64,000 nt of DNA from an uncultured Eubacteriales bacterium (GTDB lineage Bacteria; Bacillota; Clostridia; Oscillospirales; UBA644), in assembly GCA_900547165.1 (NCBI GenBank), contig URFZ01000001.1, forward strand, positions 113,974 through 177,973, in the 5' to 3' direction. Numbering within the stretch: position 1 is the first letter of the stretch; the number at the start of each line of letters is the position of its first letter. A model generated the notes under the pieces. It did not search any database. It saw only the letters and a list, made by a program, of their open reading frames with translations, and had not been told where the DNA came from. Both the position numbers and the translations under genes were made by a program. Shown here one piece after another: positions 32,555-40,506 of this stretch.

Positions 32555-33934
32555 ATGAACAAATTATTTATAACAGACACAATTCTCCGTGACGCGCACC
32601 AATCGCAGGCGGCAACGAGAATGAGAATCGAGGATATGCTCCCCGGCTGCGAAATTCTCGACAGCGTAGGCTATTGGTCTCTTGAATGCTGGGGCGGTGC
32701 AACGTTTGACGCTTGTATGCGTTTCCTTGACGAAGACCCGTGGGAGCGTCTGCGCAAACTGCGTTCCGCAATGCCGAAAACCCGTCTTCAAATGCTTCTT
32801 AGAGGTCAGAATCTGCTCGGATACAAGCATTATGCGGATGACGTGGTTGACGAATTCATTGAAAAATCCATCAAAAACGGAATTGACGTAATCAGAGTTT
32901 TCGACGCGCTCAACGACCCCAGAAACCTTATGCAGTCCGTCAAATCCATAAAGAAATACGGCGGTATCTGCGAAGCGGCGATAAGCTACACCGTTTCGCC
33001 CGTACACAACATCGAGTATTTTGTCAAACTCGCAAAACTGCTCGAAAAAATGGGCGCCGATACCATCTGTATCAAGGATATGGCGAACCTGCTTCTCCCC
33101 TACGACGCTTACAAACTTGTTTCCGAGTTGAAACGTTCCGTCAGCGTTCCCATTCACCTGCACACGCATAACACGGCGGGTACGGGCGACATGACAAACC
33201 TCATGGCGGCGCAGGCAGGCGTTGACATCGTTGACACTGCGCTTTCCCCGCTCGCAAACGGAACTTCACAGCCCGCGACCGAGTCCCTTGTAGCGACGCT
33301 TCAAGGCACGGACAGAGACACGGGACTTGACCTTGTAAAGCTCAATGAGGCGGCGGCTTATTTCAGAACGGTTGCGGACAAGTTGAAGAAAGAAGGAATC
33401 CTCGACCCGAAAGTTTTGAGCGTCGATACAAAGGCACTTATCTATCAGGTTCCCGGAGGAATGCTTTCAAACCTGCTTAACCAACTCAAACAGGCTAAAA
33501 AAGAAGACAAATATTATGAAGTGCTTGCGGAAGTTCCGAGAGTGCGCAAAGATTTCGGCTATCCCCCGCTTGTAACTCCGACCTCGCAGATAGTCGGAAC
33601 ACAGGCTGTAATGAACGTCCTTGCGGGCGAACGTTACAAGATGGTTCCCAAGGAATCGAAAGGAATGCTGAAAGGCGAATACGGTCAGCTTCCCGCCACC
33701 GTCAACGAAGAAGTCCGCAAAAAGTGCATCGGAGACGAGGAAGTTATCACCTGCCGCCCCGCAGACCTCATCGCGCCCGAACTTGAAAAATACAGAGCGG
33801 AAGCGGGAGATCTTGCGAAGTGCGAAGAGGACGTTTTGAGTTACGCACTCTTCCCGCAGGTCGCAAAGAAATTCCTTGAAAAGAGAAACGGCGGCGGTGT
33901 GAGAACGCTTTATGTAGAGGACCTTTCCGAATAA
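32555..33934 (+). CDS. oadA: Oxaloacetate decarboxylase alpha subunit (carboxyltransferase)
   Basis: The 459-residue protein has the pyruvate carboxylase-type TIM barrel: TDTILRDAHQSQAATRM at the N-terminus, GADTICIKDMANLL (carbamylated metal-bridging Lys) and HLHTHNTAGTGDMT (metal His). No biotinyl domain is present, consistent with the separate carrier gene. It transfers carboxyl from oxaloacetate to biotin, giving pyruvate. Methylmalonyl-CoA decarboxylase would have a different alpha subunit. Confidence 0.93.
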   Translation: MNKLFITDTILRDAHQSQAATRMRIEDMLPGCEILDSVGYWSLECWGGATFDACMRFLDEDPWERLRKLRSAMPKTRLQMLLRGQNLLGYKHYADDVVDEFIEKSIKNGIDVIRVFDALNDPRNLMQSVKSIKKYGGICEAAISYTVSPVHNIEYFVKLAKLLEKMGADTICIKDMANLLLPYDAYKLVSELKRSVSVPIHLHTHNTAGTGDMTNLMAAQAGVDIVDTALSPLANGTSQPATESLVATLQGTDRDTGLDLVKLNEAAAYFRTVADKLKKEGILDPKVLSVDTKALIYQVPGGMLSNLLNQLKQAKKEDKYYEVLAEVPRVRKDFGYPPLVTPTSQIVGTQAVMNVLAGERYKMVPKESKGMLKGEYGQLPATVNEEVRKKCIGDEEVITCRPADLIAPELEKYRAEAGDLAKCEEDVLSYALFPQVAKKFLEKRNGGGVRTLYVEDLSE

Positions 33935-33973
33935 AACGGGATTTGTTCACTGATCAGAAAATTTTCCGTCACG

Positions 33974-34016
33974 ACGGGGCTGTAAAGACCTGCGGTTTTT
34001 ACAGCCCCGTATTTTT
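33974..34016. terminator. Bidirectional terminator after oadA
   Basis: ACGGGGCTGTAAA (33974-33986) pairs perfectly with TTTACAGCCCCGT (33998-34010), followed by ATTTTT on the plus strand. It touches the stop codon of the convergent GH3 gene. Confidence 0.88.
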
Positions 34017-35676
34017 ATGTCGTCAATCCCTCTATTCGCGGAAACTCAACGTCCGACGGAGATGTTCCGACAAACGGGCTTCGTCCCGTCAGTTTTTCCG
34101 TCAAAGCGTCGATAAATGCGTCGTTGCCGCAGTAACAGTTTATATAAGTTCTGACCTGCGGAACATCAAGCAGATGATACGGGTTTGCAAAAGACACAAA
34201 AACCGTGGGAACGCTGTGGCAGTAAACGGGAACGTCCGCACCCATGGGCGGCTGCCACTCTATACGGACGACCGTTTGATTGGAACGCGTTTGAAGATTT
34301 GCGGCATATATAAGCAGGTCGTATTTTTCGGTTATCTCCGAAACGGGCGACATCATGCCCTCAAAACCCTTTGCGGGCTTGAAAACGGTAACGTCAAAGC
34401 CCTCGCCGCGAAGTTTTTTGAGAAATCTTTCGCAAACGGAGTCGTCGTTGTTGAAAACTGAAAAACTTTTATTCATTTCAAGAGGATAGAACAAAACACG
34501 CCGATATTTTTCGGGCGTCAGAGGAAAAACGCCCTTTTCTTCCCGTACAAGCGTTATCGCTTCCGAAGCGCAAGTTCTGCCCCACCCCGCAAAAAGAGGC
34601 GACCCGAGCGGTTCGGGTTCTTTTTTTGTCTGTTTTTTATGCAGTCCCAACGCCGCTTTCAGCGCAAGTATTCGGCTTACGGCATCGTCGAGCCGTTGCG
34701 GGGTTATTATGCCTTTTTTATAACCGTCGAACATAAAAGAAATATCCTCTTCTATGTTTTTCGTGAACAGAAACATATCACAGCCCGCGGCAACGGCGGT
34801 AGGAACGGCAATTTCTCGCGGCATGGCGCACGCAAAACCCGCCATCGTAGAAGAATCGGTCACGATAAGCCCGTTAAATCCGAGTTCGTTGCGGAGCAGC
34901 CCTGTCAGAATATCACGGCTCAAAGTTGCGGGCAGTCCCGCGGGGCAGACGGACAGCAGACTTATATGTCCCGCCATAACACTCATAACACCCGCATCAA
35001 TGCATTCGCGGTATACGGCGCCGTAAGTTTTCAGCCAATTTCCCTTTCCGAAATCGTTGACCGAAGGGGCGATGTGTTGATCCCGTTCGTCTCGTCCGTC
35101 TCCCGGGAAATGTTTTACGCACGCCGCAACGCCGCATTTCTGCACTTCTTCTATATACGCTCGGCTCATCTCTGACACGGTTTTGGGGTCGCTGCCGAAC
35201 GTTCTTGTATTGGTTATCGGGTTTCGGAAATTGTAATCTATATCTGCAACCGGTGCAAACGCCCAGTTAACGCCGACGGCACGGGCTTCCGTTCCGCAGA
35301 TTTTTCCGAGACGGCGCGCCTGTTCCGTTCTTCCCGTCGCGGCTATCGCCATTTCGGGAGCGAATGACGTACCCTCTTTTGCAACGCCGTTCCCGCCCTG
35401 TTCGAGATTTGCGGCAACGAGCAGAGGAACCGATGAATATGCGTTCATCTTTTCCACGGTTCGGCGGCAGTCATCCGCGCTCATCGTTCGGCACATAAAC
35501 CCGCCTGGGCGAACGACAGAGCCGATATAGCGACAGTATTCATCATCGTCATTATAAGTTATCAGACAAAACAACTGCCGCAGTTTGTCCTCTTCACTCA
35601 TTGAAAGGCGGGTCGAAATGACCCACCTTTCGGCTTCCTCGTCAAGATAAAAAGGTTTTGAGCCAAGGTCAAGCAT
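34015..35676 (-). CDS. Glycoside hydrolase family 3 enzyme (NagZ-like)
   Basis: The 553-residue protein lacks a signal peptide, so it should be cytoplasmic. The family motif KHFPGDGRDERDQH at about 186-199 keeps the His near the position of the NagZ Asp/His acid pair, and the nucleophile Asp lies in LIVTDSSTMAG. It may be a beta-N-acetylhexosaminidase or beta-glucosidase. It starts within the end of the permease gene (8-nt overlap), so it belongs to the importer operon and would act on imported glycosides. Confidence 0.87.
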   Translation of the reverse strand: MLDLGSKPFYLDEEAERWVISTRLSMSEEDKLRQLFCLITYNDDDEYCRYIGSVVRPGGFMCRTMSADDCRRTVEKMNAYSSVPLLVAANLEQGGNGVAKEGTSFAPEMAIAATGRTEQARRLGKICGTEARAVGVNWAFAPVADIDYNFRNPITNTRTFGSDPKTVSEMSRAYIEEVQKCGVAACVKHFPGDGRDERDQHIAPSVNDFGKGNWLKTYGAVYRECIDAGVMSVMAGHISLLSVCPAGLPATLSRDILTGLLRNELGFNGLIVTDSSTMAGFACAMPREIAVPTAVAAGCDMFLFTKNIEEDISFMFDGYKKGIITPQRLDDAVSRILALKAALGLHKKQTKKEPEPLGSPLFAGWGRTCASEAITLVREEKGVFPLTPEKYRRVLFYPLEMNKSFSVFNNDDSVCERFLKKLRGEGFDVTVFKPAKGFEGMMSPVSEITEKYDLLIYAANLQTRSNQTVVRIEWQPPMGADVPVYCHSVPTVFVSFANPYHLLDVPQVRTYINCYCGNDAFIDALTEKLTGRSPFVGTSPSDVEFPRIEGLTT

Positions 35677-36649
35677 AGTTTTTCCTCTTTCGCAGTATAA
35701 GGTCTTCGTTATTCAGATATATTAGGAAAAGAACGAGTACGGCAGCTTCGACCACTTTGTATACATCGGACGTGAAAAACGCTTTTACGCTGCTTATCTG
35801 TCCGAAACCTATCTGAATAAATTCGTAAGCGACACACCCCATCAGAACGGCTATCTGCTTGTTGCAGAACTTGTTGATGAATTGAGAAAAAAACAGCGGC
35901 AGGAAGCAGGCAAACATAGAGGCTATCGTCGAGAAATTTATGGTGGGGGTCACGCCGTTTGTGGAACAGACGGATATTGCACCCGCCGCGCCGAACAAAA
36001 GCCCCGCAACGGTATAGCATATAACCGCATTGGCTTTTTCGTTCACACCGGCATTGACGGCTATGCTCTGTCCCGTTTGCAGCGCTCGGTAATCATACCC
36101 GAATTTCGTAAAATGGAAAAGCGTTATCATCAGCAAAAGTGCCGCAGCACAAATAATTATCATCGCCGTGGGATTTACGGCAAAGCGATAATACGAATCG
36201 TCAGCACCGAATCCGACGGGTTTGCAGCCGTCCGTGATTATCGCGATAATGCCCTCGATAATGAGCGTCATTCCCAGCCCTATTATCATCGGAGGAAGAC
36301 GGAGAAGAACATAAAGCAAGCCCACAACGCCGCCCGTGACCGCACCGACAACCGCTGCGGAGAGGATCATCGCCACAGGTCCGCCACCGCTCATATATCC
36401 TATTTTTGCACCGACAATGCCGCCGATAAGCATTACCGCACCCGTAGAGAAATCAAAACGTCCCGTGTGCAAGTTTATCGAAACGCCGAGCGACAGAAGC
36501 AGGACATACGCAAGCCCGCGAAAATACAGTTGAACCGTGCTGAACCCCGTAAACAGCGCCGTACCCGAAAATCGACAGACCGCGCTCATTATCAAAAGGC
36601 AGATAACGGGTATCGCAACAATGCCGAGAGTTTTTTTGATATACTTCAT
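35669..36649 (-). CDS. Sugar-type ABC transporter permease 2
   Basis: The 326-residue polytopic protein of the BPD_transp_2 (RbsC/YjfF) family has the typical GRFDFSTGAVMLIGGIVGAK block (about 63-82) and many hydrophobic helices. It is one of two different permeases in this operon, giving a heterodimeric channel. The start ATG at 36649 has GGGGT 8 nt upstream. It lies between the binding protein and the GH3 gene. Confidence 0.88.
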   Translation of the reverse strand: MKYIKKTLGIVAIPVICLLIMSAVCRFSGTALFTGFSTVQLYFRGLAYVLLLSLGVSINLHTGRFDFSTGAVMLIGGIVGAKIGYMSGGGPVAMILSAAVVGAVTGGVVGLLYVLLRLPPMIIGLGMTLIIEGIIAIITDGCKPVGFGADDSYYRFAVNPTAMIIICAAALLLMITLFHFTKFGYDYRALQTGQSIAVNAGVNEKANAVICYTVAGLLFGAAGAISVCSTNGVTPTINFSTIASMFACFLPLFFSQFINKFCNKQIAVLMGCVAYEFIQIGFGQISSVKAFFTSDVYKVVEAAVLVLFLIYLNNEDLILRKRKNYA

Positions 36650-36675
36650 TTTCAATACCCCGGTCAGCCGAGAAG

Positions 36676-37902
36676 TTACTCGGCTTTTATCATTTTTGCG
36701 GTCTCGTAATCCGCCATACAGAGTTTTTCGAAATCGGCGAAAGAACAGCCCTTATACCGTTCGATAACTTTTGCGTCGAAACAATAACCGTCCGTTTCGT
36801 TATCTGATTTGAGCATATTTTCAAGTTCTTCGCGGCTTTTTGCTATCCAATAACTGCTGCCCGTTCTGGGGGCGTTTCCGTCCGCCGCCGTCAGACGGCT
36901 GCCGTTTACGGCATTGGTTATAAGAATAAGCGCGGGAGCCATAGCGGAAGCGTATTTACCGCAGTCGTAAGCATAGCCGAGTTCAAAGTCGGAAGCATAT
37001 TCGGAGGTTATCGCATCAACGCCGCCGACAAGTATCTTTCCGACAGACGAGTTTGCGGAAGTGATGCCGTAAGCGGTCTTTGTAACCACTCCGCCCGCTC
37101 CGACGGTCAATATGCAAGTGCCGCCCGAGATCATGCTGTTCGTCAGTTTTGTGGAGAATGCATCGTCAAAAGCAAAACCGTCCATATATCCCGAAATCTT
37201 ATACTTATCGCTCTTGAACTTTGCGGGGTCAAGGCTCTGTCCCGCAACTTTTCCGTAAAGTTCATCACGTTTTTTCGCGCCGTCGTAAGAAGTTGACGGG
37301 TCCTCGCAAAGATACGTCAGTATACCTGTCAGACGGTTGATGTGCATGGTCGAACCGTAAAGTGTCGCGCCGCCGAAAATCGTAAAATTCGTTTGCTGTT
37401 TTTCTTCGGCAAAATATTTTGCCATATCATAACCGGCTTTGTATTCGGTATCGTCAAGCGGAGCCACCGAACCGAGATAAAATTCGTTGTCCTTTATCTG
37501 CTCATACTGTTCCTCCGTCGGGTGTCCCGTGGGAGAGACAACATACATTTTTTTGTTTGCCGCCGCGCTGACGGACGCCACGAAATCGTCGTCCGAGAAA
37601 AGAAGTATCGCATTATACCCTTTTGAGGCGTATGTGTTTATTGCGGACACTTCGGAAGAAGAACTGTTCGTCGTTGTGAAATCGACGGTCATATTCAAAG
37701 CTTTTCCGACCGTTTTCAAGTATTTTTCCCATGCGCTCGCTTCGTCGGAGGAATCGTCCTCCCGAAGCACCCCTATTTTCAGCGTCTTTTGTTCATCAAC
37801 GTTGCCTTTGTCTCCGCTGCCCTTTTTGCATGAAGATGCGACAGTCAGAAATATCGCCGCAAACAGCGCCAGACATATTGTTTTCAGAAATAATTTTTTC
37901 AT
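36676..37902 (-). CDS. ABC transporter substrate-binding lipoprotein (DUF3798-like)
   Basis: The 408-residue protein has a lipoprotein signal with ASSC near residue 25. The mature part resembles a periplasmic-binding fold: TLKIGVLREDD at the start, LGSVAPLDDTEYKAGYDMAKY in the middle, and FELGYAYDCGKYASAMAPAL later. The layout is that of DUF3798 proteins as I recall them. It delivers a ligand, probably a sugar, to the two permeases. Start chosen at ATG 37902 with GGAGG 5 nt upstream. Confidence 0.85.
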   Translation of the reverse strand: MKKLFLKTICLALFAAIFLTVASSCKKGSGDKGNVDEQKTLKIGVLREDDSSDEASAWEKYLKTVGKALNMTVDFTTTNSSSSEVSAINTYASKGYNAILLFSDDDFVASVSAAANKKMYVVSPTGHPTEEQYEQIKDNEFYLGSVAPLDDTEYKAGYDMAKYFAEEKQQTNFTIFGGATLYGSTMHINRLTGILTYLCEDPSTSYDGAKKRDELYGKVAGQSLDPAKFKSDKYKISGYMDGFAFDDAFSTKLTNSMISGGTCILTVGAGGVVTKTAYGITSANSSVGKILVGGVDAITSEYASDFELGYAYDCGKYASAMAPALILITNAVNGSRLTAADGNAPRTGSSYWIAKSREELENMLKSDNETDGYCFDAKVIERYKGCSFADFEKLCMADYETAKMIKAE

Positions 37903-37918
37903 ATTGACCTCCAAAATA

Positions 37919-38935
37919 TTACCGTTTTAATACTCGGCTGCGGTTGCCGACGGAGAACAGCGTGACGACCGCGATAAAAAGTGTGCCCTTGACGATTTGC
38001 AGATACCAACTTCCCGTCACGAAAATATTCATAAACGAATCGAGGAGCGCCATGGAAAATGCGCCCAAAAGCGCCGAATACATTCGCGATTCGGGTCCTC
38101 CGTTCATGTTCATTCCGCCGAAAACAAGCGCGATGAGCATATTCATGCCCACGGTCGAACCCGATGATGACGAAAGCGTCGGTGTCTCGACTATCATCGC
38201 AAAAGCCGCAAGTCCTATCCCGATACCGGCAAGAGCGAACGAAAGAACCGTCAGTTTTTTTGCGTTTATGCCCGAGAGCCGTGCGCATACGGGGTTACCG
38301 CCGAGAAACCTCTCTTTTCTGCCGAGTTTTGTAAAGTAGAACAGAAAACAGCAGAAGAGTTCGAACGCGACAAGAAGAACAAGCCGAAAAGAGGTGGTGT
38401 TCAGGTCTTTTACAAGCCGCATCGGCACGGATATCTTTGCGTTTGTGCCGAACAGGGTTATCATCAATGTCGCGACAGATGAATATACGTTCATCATAAC
38501 TATCGTCATAATGAATACGGGCAGATTGAAAAACGACGCAAGAACGGAGTTCAGCACGGAAAGAGCCACGGCAACGGCAATGCAGACAAGCGCCGAAAGC
38601 AATATATCTTCCGTTTGTTTGCAGACAAGCCCGCCGACAATGGCGCTTATCAGCATATTCGAGCCGAGCGACAGGTCAAACGAACCAGATGAAAAAATGA
38701 ATGTTGCGCCCGTTGCGACAAGCGCGACAAGGCAGGCGTCAGAGACAACGCCTTGCAGCCCAATCGCCAGGTCGTAGCCTTTCGCTGCCGCCGCCGAAAG
38801 ATACGCTGCGCCGAGAACGACGCACGCGATAACGGGAGCAAGACGAACGATGCGCCCTGTCCGCAGCGCCCTTTTCCGTCGCCGCAAAAGGGTCTCGGCG
38901 GTCAGTACGTTTTCGTTTGTTCCAATATCCGACAT
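37919..38935 (-). CDS. Sugar-type ABC transporter permease 1
   Basis: The 338-residue protein of the same BPD_transp_2 family has the GSFDLSLGSNMLISAIVGGL block and LVFGGMNMNGGPESRMYSALLG near the C-terminus. It has a basic cytoplasmic N-terminus (RRRKRALRTGRIVRL). It begins after the ATPase gene and shows clear but limited similarity to permease 2. Confidence 0.9.
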   Translation of the reverse strand: MSDIGTNENVLTAETLLRRRKRALRTGRIVRLAPVIACVVLGAAYLSAAAAKGYDLAIGLQGVVSDACLVALVATGATFIFSSGSFDLSLGSNMLISAIVGGLVCKQTEDILLSALVCIAVAVALSVLNSVLASFFNLPVFIMTIVMMNVYSSVATLMITLFGTNAKISVPMRLVKDLNTTSFRLVLLVAFELFCCFLFYFTKLGRKERFLGGNPVCARLSGINAKKLTVLSFALAGIGIGLAAFAMIVETPTLSSSSGSTVGMNMLIALVFGGMNMNGGPESRMYSALLGAFSMALLDSFMNIFVTGSWYLQIVKGTLFIAVVTLFSVGNRSRVLKR

Positions 38936-38947
38936 ACCGTCATCCCC

Positions 38948-40450
38948 TTATACCATATATCCGATAATATCGGCATCGGAAAGTTCCGCGTTACGAAAAA
39001 ACTCTTTTGTCACCCTGCCGTCTTTCATTATCAGAAGCCTGTCAGACATACCGATAAGTTCCGAAAGTTCTTCGGATATCATTATTATTGTTTTGCCCTC
39101 GTTTTTCATTTTATACATAAGAGAGTACATCATCTGTTTTACGCCTATGTCTATTCCGCGCGTCGGACAGTCGAGAACAAGTATGTCCGAACCGTAACCG
39201 AGCCATTTGGAAAAAACGACTTTCTGCTTGTTTCCGCCCGAAAGTTCGGACACCGGCTGATTTGGAGAAAAGCATTTTACCTGCATATTCCCGATTCTTT
39301 CTGCTACATACTTCTTTTCTTTTTGCGGCAGAAGCAAAAATCCCGCCGTCACAAATTTATCCATACCGACGGACGAAATGTTATCCTTTATCGACGCGGC
39401 GAGACAAAGTGATTCGACATCTCTGTCCTTTGCGGCATAACCGACGCCCGCTTTCATTGCGGAGCGAGGGTCTTTCAGAGGTTTTCCGTTCACAAGAACG
39501 CTCCCCAACGTCGGCTTTTCCGCCCCGAACAAAACTTTTCCGAGCGTGTGCATTCCGCAGGACGAAAGACCTCCTATGCCGAGGATCTCACCTTTGTAAG
39601 CTTCAAAAGACACCCCTTTCAACTTATCTCCGAGCATCACGTCGCGCACTTCGACGGACACCGCAGAAAAATGCGTAGGGTCAACGTCCGAACGATAGTA
39701 ATCGCCTTGAAGTTGCCTGCCTATCATCGAAGTTCTTATCAGGTCGGCATCAAATTCGTTTTTTTCGAAAGTTCTGATTATTTTTCCGTCACGGAGCACC
39801 GTCAACGTATCGCACTTTTCCATAATTTCATCGAGATCGTGAGAGATAAAGACCACGGCTTTATCTTCATCTTTCATCCGCTGCATAAGCCCGTATATTA
39901 TGTCTCTTCCGCGCTGCGAAAGCGCCGTCGTCGTTTCGTCAACGACAAGTATCTGCGGGTCGTGGAGCATTACTTTTGCGACTTCCGCAAGTTTTCTGTC
40001 CTGCATATCGAGTTTTCCCGTTACTGTTTTTGCGTCGATATGGTCGGCGCCTATTTCGTCAAGCGCATTTTGCGCGGCTTTTGTCATATCCGAGCCGCTG
40101 ACGAACTTGCCTTTTGAAAATCTTCTGCTGTCGTTCAAAAACAGGTTTTCCGCAACCGTTATACCCGGCACGGTTCCGTTTTCCTGAACAATCATTCCCA
40201 CCCCGTGCAAAAGAGCGTCATGCATTGAACGGGGACGCCACAGTTTTCCCATATATTCCATTTTTCCGCTGTCAAATCCCTGCATACCCGAAAATATCGA
40301 GGTGACAGTGGATTTTCCCGAGCCGTTTTCGCCGATAAGTCCCCGAACTTCGCCGCGCCTGACTTCAAGGCTTACATTGTCAAGCGCGACAACGGGTCCG
40401 AAAGTTTTTGTCAGTGAGGATATTTTCATAACTGTTCTGTTTTCCGTCAT
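38948..40450 (-). CDS. Sugar ABC transporter ATP-binding protein (RbsA/MglA type)
   Basis: The 500-residue protein has two tandem ABC domains. The N-terminal one has GENGSGKST (Walker A), KLAEVAKVMLHDPQILVVDE (Walker B region) and KLDMQDRKLAE as signature. The C-terminal one has GIGGLSSCGMHTLGKVL in place of Walker A and LSGGNKQKVVFSKWL with LVLDCPTRGIDIGVK. That asymmetry is usual for RbsA/MglA. The start at 40450 (MTENRTV) has GGAG 10 nt upstream; an in-frame start 9 codons earlier is less likely. Confidence 0.92.
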   Translation of the reverse strand: MTENRTVMKISSLTKTFGPVVALDNVSLEVRRGEVRGLIGENGSGKSTVTSIFSGMQGFDSGKMEYMGKLWRPRSMHDALLHGVGMIVQENGTVPGITVAENLFLNDSRRFSKGKFVSGSDMTKAAQNALDEIGADHIDAKTVTGKLDMQDRKLAEVAKVMLHDPQILVVDETTTALSQRGRDIIYGLMQRMKDEDKAVVFISHDLDEIMEKCDTLTVLRDGKIIRTFEKNEFDADLIRTSMIGRQLQGDYYRSDVDPTHFSAVSVEVRDVMLGDKLKGVSFEAYKGEILGIGGLSSCGMHTLGKVLFGAEKPTLGSVLVNGKPLKDPRSAMKAGVGYAAKDRDVESLCLAASIKDNISSVGMDKFVTAGFLLLPQKEKKYVAERIGNMQVKCFSPNQPVSELSGGNKQKVVFSKWLGYGSDILVLDCPTRGIDIGVKQMMYSLMYKMKNEGKTIIMISEELSELIGMSDRLLIMKDGRVTKEFFRNAELSDADIIGYMV

Positions 40451-40506
40451 ATCCGTAATTCTCCGCACAGGCGGCAAAAAGCCGCTGCAATACTTTTTCT
40501 CTTTTA

